This document shows, piece by piece, positions 45,177 through 54,691 of a stretch of 56,992 nucleotides of DNA; position 1 is the stretch's first letter, and every line of letters starts with the position of its first letter. The notes under the pieces were generated by a model that worked only from the letters and a program-made list of their open reading frames with translations, was not told where the DNA came from and did not search any database. This DNA comes from UKL13-2 sp947085425 (lineage in GTDB: Bacteria; Pseudomonadota; Gammaproteobacteria; Burkholderiales; Usitatibacteraceae), in contig CAMTWK010000020.1 in the NCBI GenBank assembly GCA_947085425.1, positions 1 through 56,992 on the forward strand, written 5' to 3'. The translations under genes and the position numbers were made by a program.

Positions 45177-46847
45177 ATGACTCCCGCTGACCCGCCCCGC
45201 CCATTTGGTCACTACGACTACGTGATTGTCGGTGCAGGCACGGCCGGGTGTGTACTCGCCAATCGATTATCAGCGGATCCGACCAAACGCGTGTGTCTGC
45301 TAGAGGCGGGCAAGGCCGACAACTGGATGTGGTTACAAATTCCGGTCGGGTATCTCTTTTGCATCGGCAATCCCCGCACCGACTGGTGTTACCAAACCGC
45401 GCCGGAACCCGGCCTGAACGGACGCGCATTGCTGTACGCCCGTGGCAAAACGCTGGGCGGTTGTTCGGCAATAAATGCCATGATTTACATGCGCGGCCAG
45501 TCACGCGACTACGACGAATGGGCTGCGGCGTGCGGCGACGACCGCTGGTTATGGCAAAACGTTCTACCGATTTTTAAGGCGTCGGAAACGCACCATCTGG
45601 GTCGAAGCGAATTTCACGGTGACCACGGAGAATGGCGTGTTGATAAACAACGACTTGATTGGCAGGTTTTACAAACCTGGCAAGCGGCTGCAGAACAATG
45701 TGGCATTGCAAAAATTACCGACTTTAACAGCGGCGACAATACCGGCAGCGCCCCGTTTGAAGTCAATCAACGATTTGGCTTGCGCTGGAGCGCGTCGAAA
45801 GCGTTTTTGCAACCGGTGTTATCCCGGCCGAACTTAACGGTGATCACGCGCGCACAGGCCACCCGGGTGACAATCGACGGCAGATCAACGGACAAACGCG
45901 CCACCGGCGTTGAATTTATACGCGACGGCGAGCGCTTTAGCGTCAGTGCGCACGGCGAGGTGCTGCTGGCGGGAGGGGCGATCAATTCGCCGCAACTGCT
46001 GCTTTTGTCCGGTGTCGGCGCGTCTACTCAGTTGCAAGCCCACGGCATCAAGCCCGTCCACGAATTGCCTGGCGTGGGTGAAAATTTGCAGGATCACTTG
46101 CAATTGCGTCTTGCCTATAAAGTTCACGGCGTTCGCACTCTCAACGAATGGAATCACAGCTGGTGGGGCAAGTTACAAATGGCTGCACAATTTGTGTTGT
46201 TTCGCACAGGCCCATTAACCATGGCGCCGTCGCAACTCGGTGCTTTTGCCAAGTCCTCGCCGGCACACGCCACCGCCAATTTGCAATATCACATCCAGCC
46301 TTTGTCGCTCGATAAATTCGGGGTGCCATTACACACCTTTCCGGCCGTCACCATGAGTGTGTGTAATCTGCGACCGACCTCGCGCGGCCATGTCCGCCTC
46401 GCCGACAACAATGCACTGGCCGCACCGGCCATCACGCTGAATTATTTGTCGAGCGAGGCGGACAAACAAGTGGCGATTGACGCCATCAAACTCACCCGCA
46501 ACATTGCCTGTGCCGCGGCCTTTGCACAATATCGCCCGGAAGAATTTATGCCTGGCGCGTCATTCCAAAGTGACGAACAGTTGATCCACGCTGCCGGCAA
46601 TATTGGCACGACGATTTTTCATCCGGTTGGCACCTGCAAGATGGGCCGAGCCGACGACGCCACCGCTGTGGTCGATGCGCAACTACGTGTTCGCGGCATT
46701 CGCAGCCTGCGGGTGATTGATGCGTCCATCATGCCGACCATCACCTCTGGAAACACCAACTCACCCACCATCATGATTGCCGAACGTGGCGCAGCAATGG
46801 TCATGGCCGATGCACAACGGGGCCAATCCAGGCAGGACCCACGTTGA
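45177..46847 (+). CDS. GMC-family FAD oxidoreductase (choline dehydrogenase-like)
   Basis: 556 residues. The dinucleotide site YVIVGAGTAGCVLANRL, the GMC signature ARGKTLGGCSAINAMIYMRG, the second signature GAINSPQLLLLSGVG and the C-terminal catalytic region HPVGTCKMG with NTNSPTIMIAERGA are all present. It oxidises an alcohol to an aldehyde or acid; the sequence does not name the substrate. No signal peptide. It overlaps the EamA gene by four bases (TTGA), the first of three coupled genes. Confidence 0.95.
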   Translation: MTPADPPRPFGHYDYVIVGAGTAGCVLANRLSADPTKRVCLLEAGKADNWMWLQIPVGYLFCIGNPRTDWCYQTAPEPGLNGRALLYARGKTLGGCSAINAMIYMRGQSRDYDEWAAACGDDRWLWQNVLPIFKASETHHLGRSEFHGDHGEWRVDKQRLDWQVLQTWQAAAEQCGIAKITDFNSGDNTGSAPFEVNQRFGLRWSASKAFLQPVLSRPNLTVITRAQATRVTIDGRSTDKRATGVEFIRDGERFSVSAHGEVLLAGGAINSPQLLLLSGVGASTQLQAHGIKPVHELPGVGENLQDHLQLRLAYKVHGVRTLNEWNHSWWGKLQMAAQFVLFRTGPLTMAPSQLGAFAKSSPAHATANLQYHIQPLSLDKFGVPLHTFPAVTMSVCNLRPTSRGHVRLADNNALAAPAITLNYLSSEADKQVAIDAIKLTRNIACAAAFAQYRPEEFMPGASFQSDEQLIHAAGNIGTTIFHPVGTCKMGRADDATAVVDAQLRVRGIRSLRVIDASIMPTITSGNTNSPTIMIAERGAAMVMADAQRGQSRQDPR

Positions 46848-47743
46848 CCGTTAAGACGCATCCGCTTTTATCAGATTCATTTCTTGCCTGGTATTTTGTG
46901 ATTATCTGGGGCAGCGGATTTATCGCCACCAAAACGGGGCTGCAATACGCGGCGCCGTTTACTTTTTTGTCGATGCGTTTTGCCATCGGTATTGTTTGCC
47001 TTGTGCCGGTGTTGATGTGGATAAAGCCGCGTTGGCCGCGCACGCCAAAAACCTGGTTACACCTCGCCGTCGCCGGGTTGCTGATGCACGCCATCCACCT
47101 TTCCGGCAGTCACTACGCGCAATACGCAGGATTGTCGGCCGGTGTGGTGGCCATCGTCTTGGCCGCGCAACCGTTGTTGACAGCCTTGATTGCCGCCCGA
47201 CTGCTGGGGGAAACCCCCTCGTTGCGGCAGTGGACGGGCATTTTTGTCGGACTGGCCGGTGTCGCCTTGGTGGTGTGGCACAAAATTGATATTCAGGCCA
47301 TGACCGTCAGGAGCCTGATCGCGTTGATGGCCGCCGTGCTGGCACTCACCATTGGTACGCTCTATCAGCGCCGATTCCTCAAAGACGTCGATCTGTTTGC
47401 CGCCGCGTTCCTTCAGTTCATTATTTCGTTGATCGTATTGGCACCCTTATCCTTTGCCATTGAGGACGCGGCGGTGGTGTGGTCCTGGCCGTTGCTGGCG
47501 GCCATGTTGTTTCTGGTTATATTTGCCTCGGTGCTGGCGGTGAGCGCACTACATTTGCTGATGCGGCACGGCGAGGCGACACGGGTTTCACGAATTTTAT
47601 ATTTGCCGCCGGTATTTGCCGTCGCCGCCGAATGGTTGTTTTTCCGTGTCGTTCCCACCGGCCTGACATTTATCGGCATCACCATTGTCTGCCTGGGCGT
47701 TTGGATGGCCGGGCTGCCCGGTCAAACCATCATCAAAAAATGA
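46844..47743 (+). CDS. EamA/DMT-family transporter
   Basis: 299 residues from a TTG overlapping the GMC gene. About ten membrane helices in two EamA repeats (FLAWYFVIIWGSGFIATKTG, then LIALMAAVLALTIGTLYQRRF) as in drug/metabolite exporters. Likely exports a small metabolite at the inner membrane. Its stop overlaps the MFS start (ATGA). Confidence 0.92.
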   Translation: MTVKTHPLLSDSFLAWYFVIIWGSGFIATKTGLQYAAPFTFLSMRFAIGIVCLVPVLMWIKPRWPRTPKTWLHLAVAGLLMHAIHLSGSHYAQYAGLSAGVVAIVLAAQPLLTALIAARLLGETPSLRQWTGIFVGLAGVALVVWHKIDIQAMTVRSLIALMAAVLALTIGTLYQRRFLKDVDLFAAAFLQFIISLIVLAPLSFAIEDAAVVWSWPLLAAMLFLVIFASVLAVSALHLLMRHGEATRVSRILYLPPVFAVAAEWLFFRVVPTGLTFIGITIVCLGVWMAGLPGQTIIKK

Positions 47744-48873
47744 AACCACTACCACTGCTTATTGTTCTGTTGGTCCTGACCCATATCGCTTCTTTGGGCA
47801 GCCGCATCACCGTCACACTGTTCGCGATCAATCAACAATCGTCTCCGGTCACCATTGGTTTGTTGATGGCGCTCTATGCCTTGTTGCCGGCATTTCTATC
47901 GGTTTGGACAGGTCGTTGGGTCGACCGGATCGGTATCGAAAAACCCTTTCGCCTCGGTGCAATTCTGGTGGGCATCGGCACCATGGTGCCGTTTGTATGG
48001 CCTGTGGTGACCGCACTTTATTTCACCAGCGTGATTGTCGGTGTGGGGTTTATGGCGATCAATGTGGCTGCCTATCACGCGGTCGGAGAGATGAGCCAGC
48101 CTGAAGAGCGCGCGGTGAACTTCAGTTATGTTGCGCTGGGATTCTCAACGTCCACATTCATTGCGCCGATTCTTTCCGGGGTGGCGATTGATTCGTTCGG
48201 CCATCGCAATACTTTTTTTCTATTGGCCCTGTTTACGGTTCTGCCGATCATCGCGTTATCGATGAAATTACTGCCGGCGCATCATTCCCGCGAAAAAAAC
48301 ATCAAAGCGCCGTCTGGTCATGTACTCGAATTACTGCGTGATAACGAGGTTCGACGTTTGTTTATCACCATGGCGTTGTTGACCGTTGCCTGGGATGTGT
48401 ACGGCTTTGCCATTCCGATCCACGGCTCGTCGATCGGTTTGTCCGCATCGGAAATTGGCATTGTCATGGGTGCGTTTGCCGCCGCCACGTTCACAGTTCG
48501 CCTGGCCATGCCATTTATTGTCAATCGAGTCGCACCCTGGCCGATCCTGAAATTTTCACTGCTGATGGCAGGTGTCAGCTTCCTGATGATTCCGTTTACC
48601 GATCACATTGGATTGTTGATGGTATTGATGTTTGGTTTGGGACTTGGCCTCGGCGCGCCGCAACCCATGGTACTGACCCTGCTACATGAAACCGTGCCCG
48701 CCGGCCGGTCCGGCGAAGCGATCGGCCTGCGCACCACCCTCATCAACGGCTCCCAAACCGTTATGCCGATGATTTTCGGCGCGGTCGGTGCCGCGTTTGG
48801 ATTGTCACCGCTATTCTGGGCGATGGCATTGATGTTATTGGGTGGTGGCCTCGTGACCCGTACCAAAAAATGA
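47740..48873 (+). CDS. MFS transporter
   Basis: 377 residues with about 12 membrane helices. The loop after helix 2 reads GRWVDRIGIEKPFRLG, the typical MFS A-motif region, and the mid-protein helix FITMALLTVAWDVYGFAIP follows the central cytosolic loop. The substrate is unknown. It starts at ATG 47740, overlapping the EamA stop by four bases. It converges on phoD-like 48879 with only five bases between and no visible terminator. Confidence 0.92.
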   Translation: MKPLPLLIVLLVLTHIASLGSRITVTLFAINQQSSPVTIGLLMALYALLPAFLSVWTGRWVDRIGIEKPFRLGAILVGIGTMVPFVWPVVTALYFTSVIVGVGFMAINVAAYHAVGEMSQPEERAVNFSYVALGFSTSTFIAPILSGVAIDSFGHRNTFFLLALFTVLPIIALSMKLLPAHHSREKNIKAPSGHVLELLRDNEVRRLFITMALLTVAWDVYGFAIPIHGSSIGLSASEIGIVMGAFAAATFTVRLAMPFIVNRVAPWPILKFSLLMAGVSFLMIPFTDHIGLLMVLMFGLGLGLGAPQPMVLTLLHETVPAGRSGEAIGLRTTLINGSQTVMPMIFGAVGAAFGLSPLFWAMALMLLGGGLVTRTKK

Positions 48874-48878
48874 CGCGG

Positions 48879-50234
48879 CTATTTTGGCGTTTTTAAGTCT
48901 GACAATTTAATTTCATGCTGCCAATTTTTTTCGCCGGTATTGGAAAAACTACGCATGGTGATTTTTCGTTCATTGCGCGGACCGGTGAAATCGACAATAC
49001 AAAAGTTGCGGTCGGCCACAAAAGTTCCCGGCACAATCTGGGCATTGGCCTTTTCAGCGTCGAGGTTGGACGGCACCCCCGACAGCAGCGCTGAACAGGA
49101 CAACTCATAGAGCGGATAAGTGCCCGCCCGATCCGACTTCAGCAACTCGGTGAAATGCCGATCGCCACTAAAAATTATTAGCCCATCAATTTTGTGGTCG
49201 GCAACAAATTTCAAAAAGTCCGCACGCTCTTTTGGAAACCGTGTCCAACTCTCGAAACGGTTGACTTCGTTGAGAACCTGACTGCCAGACACGATGATTT
49301 TGAAAGGAGCAACGGACGACAACAAGGCATTTTTCAGCCAGCGCAACTGCGCCGCCCCCAACATGGTCTTATCGTCTGATTGCAATTTATCGCTGTCCCG
49401 ATAATAACGATTGTCCAGCAGGAAAATTTCGGCGTCATTGAAGCGCTGAATACCAAACGTGCCGGGTGTCTCTGGCAACCCGAAGGATGCATTCGGCCAA
49501 TACCGTTTAAACAAATTCAACGCCTCACCCTTCAGCGGGTAACTGCTGTTGCTATCGTTCGGTCCGTATTCATGATCGTCCCAAATCGAAATATGCGATC
49601 CGGTGCGCAACAAGCCCTGCTGTTCGGCGGTTGAACGCGCATAGCGCCAACGGTATCGCAAACCAGAATCGCTATCCTCATCCACTTCCCGGAAATACAA
49701 GTAGTCCCCGCCCCACAGTGTCAGGTCGGGCTGTTGATTGGCCATCAGGTCAAAAATACGTTTGTTTTCCGGCGGACCGCCATAGGCGCGGCCGGGACGA
49801 TCGTATAACGCTTCGTTATCGTACGAACAGGAACCAAATGCCAGCTTCCAATCCGGCGCATTGGTGCGCCACTGCCATAAAGGTTGGGTGCTAAACGCCA
49901 ACGATTGCGGGACCTTTTGTTCGTGCCCGTTCATCAGCACCCGATAACCGTAGCGACGGCCCGGCTCCAACAGCCCCAACGTAAATTGTGCGACATGGTC
50001 ATGATCGTCCTCCATCTTGACCGGCTTGCTGCGCAACACCGACTTGGGCGTGGCAACATCCCAATACTCGACCGCGGCCGTGCCAACGCCATTTCCCTGC
50101 ACCCAAATTTTCACCTGTCGCATGGCGGTTGCACCCACCATTGGGCCCGCCAGCAATTGCGCAGCATGAATGGATGTGGCAAACGAGGCAAGCAGAACCG
50201 TCACGATCAGTGCAAACACAGACGTAAATCGCAT
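48879..50234 (-). CDS. Alkaline phosphatase D (PhoD) family protein
   Basis: 451 residues from the ATG at 50234, with AAAGGA nine bases upstream and a signal peptide (FALIVTVLLASFATSIHA). A PhoD N-terminal domain (WVQGNGVGTAAVEYWDV) precedes the metallophosphatase core: LAFGSCSYDN, LTLWGGDYLYFRE, SIWDDHEYGPNDSN and FSGDRHFTELL, which carry the metal ligands. A periplasmic phosphodiesterase or monoesterase is expected. It is transcribed divergently from lexA. No phosphate-starvation box seen. Confidence 0.93.
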   Translation of the reverse strand: MRFTSVFALIVTVLLASFATSIHAAQLLAGPMVGATAMRQVKIWVQGNGVGTAAVEYWDVATPKSVLRSKPVKMEDDHDHVAQFTLGLLEPGRRYGYRVLMNGHEQKVPQSLAFSTQPLWQWRTNAPDWKLAFGSCSYDNEALYDRPGRAYGGPPENKRIFDLMANQQPDLTLWGGDYLYFREVDEDSDSGLRYRWRYARSTAEQQGLLRTGSHISIWDDHEYGPNDSNSSYPLKGEALNLFKRYWPNASFGLPETPGTFGIQRFNDAEIFLLDNRYYRDSDKLQSDDKTMLGAAQLRWLKNALLSSVAPFKIIVSGSQVLNEVNRFESWTRFPKERADFLKFVADHKIDGLIIFSGDRHFTELLKSDRAGTYPLYELSCSALLSGVPSNLDAEKANAQIVPGTFVADRNFCIVDFTGPRNERKITMRSFSNTGEKNWQHEIKLSDLKTPK

Positions 50235-50357
50235 TGTTAATCCTTTATGAAAGCCAAAATGAAATCGCAGCATTGTGCTATTTTTCCATTGATTTCGGCG
50301 AGATTTGTGCAACCAACAAAATTCAGTAAAAAATATTTCTTGCTATTTGCAGTAAAA

Positions 50358-50373
50358 CTGTATAAAAAGACAG
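50358..50373. promoter_or_regulatory. LexA box upstream of lexA
   Basis: The 16-bp site CTGTATAAAAAGACAG fits the proteobacterial SOS consensus CTGT-N8-ACAG and ends two bases before the lexA ATG, overlapping a TATAAA -10-like element. This is the arrangement of autoregulated lexA genes. Confidence 0.9.
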
Positions 50374-50375
50374 TT

Positions 50376-50993
50376 ATGGAAAATTTAACAACACGGCAAA
50401 AAGAAATTCTCGACTTCCTTAAACTGTGGATTGCTGAAAACGGCATGCCACCAACCCGCGCCGAAATGTGTGCGTCAATGGGTTTTCGCTCACCTAACGC
50501 CGCCGAGGAGCACCTGCGGGCTCTGGCGCGAAAAGGTGCCATCGAAATGATGCCTGGCGCCTCCCGTGGTATCCGTATTATGGGCGATGATGTGGCCGCC
50601 AACGATGAAGAGTTCGGACTGCCCCTCATTGGTAAAGTAGCCGCCGGCACGCCGATGTTGGCCCAAGAAAACGTAATTGGCCGGTATCCGGTCAGCCCAT
50701 TGATGTTTCAACCACGTGCCGATTATTTGTTGCAGGTCAGCGGCATGAGCATGAAAGATGTCGGCATTATGGACGGTGATTGGTTGGCGGTACACCGCAC
50801 GTCCGATGCCCGCAATGGCCAGATTGTGGTGGCACGAATCGAAGGCGACGCGACGGTGAAACGCCTGAAAGTCAAAGGCAAACAAGCATTCCTGATTGCC
50901 GAAAATCCGGATTTTTTACCGATTGTTGTTGATCTGTCGAAACAAACACTGGACATAGAGGGATTGGTGGTCGGTGTCGTCCGCACAATGTAA
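50376..50993 (+). CDS. lexA: SOS-response repressor LexA
   Basis: 205 residues. N-terminal winged helix (LTTRQKEILDFLKLWIAENG and PPTRAEMCASMGFRSPNAAE), then the self-cleavage domain with the Ala90-Gly91 bond (GKVAAGTPML), nucleophile Ser125 (SGMSMKD) and Lys162 (VKRLKV). All residues for RecA-stimulated autocleavage are intact. A LexA box overlaps the promoter. No recA or other obvious SOS gene is in the window. Confidence 0.97.
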   Translation: MENLTTRQKEILDFLKLWIAENGMPPTRAEMCASMGFRSPNAAEEHLRALARKGAIEMMPGASRGIRIMGDDVAANDEEFGLPLIGKVAAGTPMLAQENVIGRYPVSPLMFQPRADYLLQVSGMSMKDVGIMDGDWLAVHRTSDARNGQIVVARIEGDATVKRLKVKGKQAFLIAENPDFLPIVVDLSKQTLDIEGLVVGVVRTM

Positions 50994-51068
50994 GCCAAAA
51001 TGTCCCACGGCCGCACCAAGGCTGTTTTCAGCTAAAGTGCAGCCTGACAAATTTCAGGGACTTCGATC

Positions 51069-51635
51069 GTGGCAAAACTCTATTTTCGATTCGCCGCGAT
51101 GAATGCTGGCAAATCAACCGCACTTTTGCAGGTTGCATATAACTACGAAGAACGTGGCCAGTCCGCCGACATCTATACGGCCAGCGTGGATGATCGTTAT
51201 GGTGTAGGCAATGTCACCTCCCGTTTGGGCGTGACCCGTCCCGCCGCCACGTTTTCGGACGCGACCGACTTCACCGCCATTTATGCCGGAAAAACAAATC
51301 CGTCGTGCATCCTGATTGATGAAGCCCAATTTCTGACGGAACAACAAGTCACGCAACTTCATCACCTCGCCCATACTTCGGCAACACCGGTCATTTGTTA
51401 CGGACTGCGCAGCGACTTTTTGGGGCAACCGTTCCCCGGTTCAAAAGCGCTACTCACTCTGGCAGATGACCTGGAGGAAATGAAAACAATTTGCCGCTGC
51501 GGTCGCAAAGCCACCATGAACGTGAGACTGGATGAAGCCGGCAATCGAGTGACCGAAGGGGCGCAGGTTGAAATTGGTGGCAATGCCCGCTATGAAGCGG
51601 TTTGCCCGCGACGATTTTATACCGGGCAATGTTGA
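51069..51635 (+). CDS. tdk: Thymidine kinase
   Basis: 188 residues from a GTG start with AGGGA upstream. Phosphorylates thymidine (salvage). P-loop MNAGKST near residue 11, Walker B ILIDEAQFL, a lasso/zinc domain with ICRCGRKATMNVRLD and CPRRFYTGQC (zinc cysteines), and the substrate loop YGLRSDFLGQPFPGS. A complete type II thymidine kinase. Confidence 0.96.
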   Translation: MAKLYFRFAAMNAGKSTALLQVAYNYEERGQSADIYTASVDDRYGVGNVTSRLGVTRPAATFSDATDFTAIYAGKTNPSCILIDEAQFLTEQQVTQLHHLAHTSATPVICYGLRSDFLGQPFPGSKALLTLADDLEEMKTICRCGRKATMNVRLDEAGNRVTEGAQVEIGGNARYEAVCPRRFYTGQC

Positions 51636-51741
51636 TCATTTGATCATGTTGTTGCCGGGATTAGACCGACCGGTGCCGCTGGCTGGTCAACCCGGACTGC
51701 TCCACTCTGGACCACCACATCAATGGCACAGCAACCGCAGA

Positions 51742-53760
51742 TTACGTTTTTATAAACTGGTGGACGTCCAGAATCAGCGCCACTTTGCCATCACCAAGTA
51801 TCGTTGCGCCGGACACCCCCTCGACCTTTTGATAATTGGTCTCCAGATTTTTGACAACAACCTGGTGTTGGCCAATCAGTTCGTCGACAATCAACGCCGC
51901 CCGCTTGCCTTCCGATTCGATAATGACAATGATCGAGGTGTGTGATGCGCCGGCAACACGCGGTACTCCAAACAATTCGTCCAACGGCTTGACCGCCAAA
52001 TATTGTCCGCGCACTTCTACAACCCGATGGTTGTTTTCAAGCGTTTTAATGCGCGCTTCATCCAACTGAAACGTTTCGATCACGGCTGCCAACGGCAGGA
52101 TGTAGATTTCGCTGCCGACACCAACCGACATACCATCCATAATTGCCAATGTCAGCGGCAAACGCACGGATACTTTGGTGCCGCCACCCGGCGCGGTACT
52201 CAACTCAACCGTACCGCCAAGAGAGGTAATACTGCGCTTGACAACGTCCATGCCGACGCCGCGACCAGATACATCGGTGACCGTCTCGGCGGTGGAAAAT
52301 CCCGGTTCAAAGATGAGCTGCCAAACTTCTTTATCAGTCATGTCGTCCCGAACGGCGAGGCCGCTGCTGCGCGCTTTGACGAGAAGTTTTTCGCGATTCA
52401 AACCACGACCGTCGTCCGATACCTCGATAACAATGGACGCGCCTTGATGTTGCGCCGACAGATGAATGGTTCCTTTGGCTGGTTTCCCCGCCGCAACCCG
52501 TTCGGCGGGGGTTTCAATACCGTGATCAATCGCGTTGCGCAACAAATGGGTCAACGGATCGGTGATTTTTTCAATCAGCCCCTTGTCAAGTTCCGTCGCG
52601 TCACCTGTTGTTTTTAGTTCGACTTGTTTATCAAGCTTGGCGGCTAGATCACGCAACATTCTTGGAAATCGATTAAAGACAAAGGACATTGGAATCATCC
52701 GAATCGACATGACAGCCTGCTGCAAATCGCGGGTATTGCGCTCAAGATCAGAAAGTCCGACCAGAATATTCTGATCTTTTGCGGGATCAAAAAACTGCGC
52801 TTTTTGCGCCAACATTGCTTGTGTAATCACCAATTCGCCCACCAGGTTAATCAATTGATCAACCTTTTCTACCGATACCCGTAGTGTTGCCGATTCCGCA
52901 CCCGCCGCTTTTTCAGCGCGCGCAGGCGACGGAATTTCAGCCGTTGCCGACGAGCCAATCGAAAGTTGCTCGTCCTGCTTTAAATTGATCTCGACATTCA
53001 CTGATTTTGCCGCAGGGGTTTGATCGACGAGAACAATTCGCTCCCGGTCGATATAGAACGTGAATAGATCCAACAATTCACCGTCAGCACTGGTGGTTTC
53101 GACCCGATAATTTCGAATGTTGTCACGGTCCGGCGCGCCGCCATCGGTCGCTACAATCAAGCCCAGGCCGGGTATTTCGGAAAACAAGCTGACCAAACTG
53201 TCGGCGTCGGCGGGATTGGGCAGCGGTCCAATCTGCACGTTTAGTATTCTGGTGCCGGGTGCCGCAATGGTTTGGTGTGCAGCGATCAGTCCGTCTGGTT
53301 TTGCATGCGCGGGCGTTTTGGCATTTCGTTGCGTCGAAAGTTGACGGAGCGATGCGAGCAGATGTGCGGTGGCAATCGCCGCACCATCGCCGCCACGTTG
53401 GTGGCGGGCCAATTGTTCAGTCAAAGCATCGCCGGATTTCAACAGACAGTCCACCAACTCGGTGGTCAGTTTCAATTCATTGCGACGACACAGGTCGAGT
53501 ACCGTCTCCAGTTCGTGCGTCAATTCTGTGACGTCGCGGAAGCCAAACGTTGACGCCCCGCCTTTGATCGAGTGAGCCACCCGAAAAATGGCATTTAAAT
53601 CTTCCGTCGGCGCCGCATCCACATCAATGGCCAGCATCAGTGCTTCGAAATTGGCAAGATTCTCGCGTGCCTCATCAAAAAATATTTGATAGAACGGTGT
53701 CAGATCAAAATCAGCTTTTGGCTGAATGGCACCGGCATCAGAAGTGGACATATTTCCCAT
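51742..53760 (-). CDS. cheA: Chemotaxis histidine kinase CheA
   Basis: About 672 residues. P1 HPt domain with the phosphorylated histidine in HSIKGGASTFGF (about 62), a variable P2-like region (about 170-260), the P3 dimer helix VEKVDQLINLVGELVITQAML, a P4 ATPase with N box HLLRNAIDHGIE, DGRGLN and GRGVGMDVV, and a C-terminal CheW-like P5 domain (LPLAAVIETFQLDEARIKTL). The start ATG overlaps the CheY stop (TGATG), showing coupling. No cheW, cheR, cheB or receptor gene is in the window. Confidence 0.95.
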   Translation of the reverse strand: MGNMSTSDAGAIQPKADFDLTPFYQIFFDEARENLANFEALMLAIDVDAAPTEDLNAIFRVAHSIKGGASTFGFRDVTELTHELETVLDLCRRNELKLTTELVDCLLKSGDALTEQLARHQRGGDGAAIATAHLLASLRQLSTQRNAKTPAHAKPDGLIAAHQTIAAPGTRILNVQIGPLPNPADADSLVSLFSEIPGLGLIVATDGGAPDRDNIRNYRVETTSADGELLDLFTFYIDRERIVLVDQTPAAKSVNVEINLKQDEQLSIGSSATAEIPSPARAEKAAGAESATLRVSVEKVDQLINLVGELVITQAMLAQKAQFFDPAKDQNILVGLSDLERNTRDLQQAVMSIRMIPMSFVFNRFPRMLRDLAAKLDKQVELKTTGDATELDKGLIEKITDPLTHLLRNAIDHGIETPAERVAAGKPAKGTIHLSAQHQGASIVIEVSDDGRGLNREKLLVKARSSGLAVRDDMTDKEVWQLIFEPGFSTAETVTDVSGRGVGMDVVKRSITSLGGTVELSTAPGGGTKVSVRLPLTLAIMDGMSVGVGSEIYILPLAAVIETFQLDEARIKTLENNHRVVEVRGQYLAVKPLDELFGVPRVAGASHTSIIVIIESEGKRAALIVDELIGQHQVVVKNLETNYQKVEGVSGATILGDGKVALILDVHQFIKT

Positions 53761-54143
53761 CACATCGCCCGCCTGTGCCCGCCAACAAAAAACGAATCAA
53801 CCACTGCCACTAATTGTTGCAAGGCAAATGGTTTTTCAATCCAGCCGGTCACTCCCGCCTCGTTGCCACTCAACCTGACCGCGACCGATGGCTCTGCTGT
53901 CATCATGAAAATGGGCGTGGCTTGATACCCGGGTAATTTACGCAATGCCTTGGTCAACCCGACACCATCCAAAATAGGCATATTCTGGTCCGTCAAGACA
54001 AAATCAACCTGATTTTCGCAAGCGCAATCCAGCGCCTCGTTGCCGTCGGCGGCTTCGAAGACTTGATACCCGGCGTTTGTCAGGGAACAGGCAACCAATT
54101 GACGCATGGAAGCTGAATCGTCAACGGTCAAAATCGAAAACAT
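53760..54143 (-). CDS. cheY: CheY-like response regulator
   Basis: 127 residues from the ATG at 54143. Receiver domain with the acidic pair in TVDDSASMR, phospho-acceptor Asp52 (FVLTDQNMP), switch Thr in MMTAEP and conserved Lys in EKPF. There is no output domain. It stops on the cheA start, so the two are co-translated. Probably the direct phosphate acceptor of this CheA. Confidence 0.93.
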   Translation of the reverse strand: MFSILTVDDSASMRQLVACSLTNAGYQVFEAADGNEALDCACENQVDFVLTDQNMPILDGVGLTKALRKLPGYQATPIFMMTAEPSVAVRLSGNEAGVTGWIEKPFALQQLVAVVDSFFVGGHRRAM

Positions 54144-54226
54144 GGCCACACCTGCTGTTTTTTCAGTCAATCAGTATGAACCGGACCCATTTGCAGTCGG
54201 TAAAAACGCAATGGTTTTCCTGCCGT

Positions 54227-54691
54227 CTAAAGAGGCCCGGACGAATCACCCACGCTGCCTAGCGCTGGATGCCACTGCCGCGGCAAACCACCGCACGGAA
54301 GCACCGCCGAATGCGCGGGCGTGTAATCATTAATCGGCCTGTTGGTGGCAATCTTGAGCGCATCCGGCGATACGTGTTCAACGTCCAGACCACAGGCTGT
54401 TTCATTTAATTGTTGTTTTGCCGCACTCACCAGCTTCACGGCAATATCATGAAACTGGATGGCGGTTACCGCGCGATTCATCGCCCCAAAGGCAGGTGTA
54501 TCCACCCACGCAGGATTCAAGTCGTCCATAAAAAGCCGAAAGTCAGTAAAGCTTGCCAGCAACTCTTCGGCCGCGTGGTCAACCACCCCCTCCAACCTGC
54601 CCAGATCGGTGACTACCGCACTAATTTGCATATGCGCTTGGCGGGCAAGCTGGTGCTGGGTCAGGGGTGAATCTGCAAAATTTGCTGTCAT
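54227..54691 (-). CDS. Chemotaxis-linked helical protein, possible CheZ-like phosphatase
   Basis: 154 residues from the ATG at 54691. Helical in composition, with a long helix AVVTDLGRLEGVVDHAAEEL and a second bundle helix AVTAIQFHDIAVKLVSAAKQQ. The QFHD centre recalls the QFQD-type helices of CheZ-like phosphatases and related chemotaxis proteins, but the length is shorter than classic CheZ and the match is by eye only. The position, 83 bases before cheY on the same strand, supports a role in that pathway. Confidence 0.55.
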   Translation of the reverse strand: MTANFADSPLTQHQLARQAHMQISAVVTDLGRLEGVVDHAAEELLASFTDFRLFMDDLNPAWVDTPAFGAMNRAVTAIQFHDIAVKLVSAAKQQLNETACGLDVEHVSPDALKIATNRPINDYTPAHSAVLPCGGLPRQWHPALGSVGDSSGPL

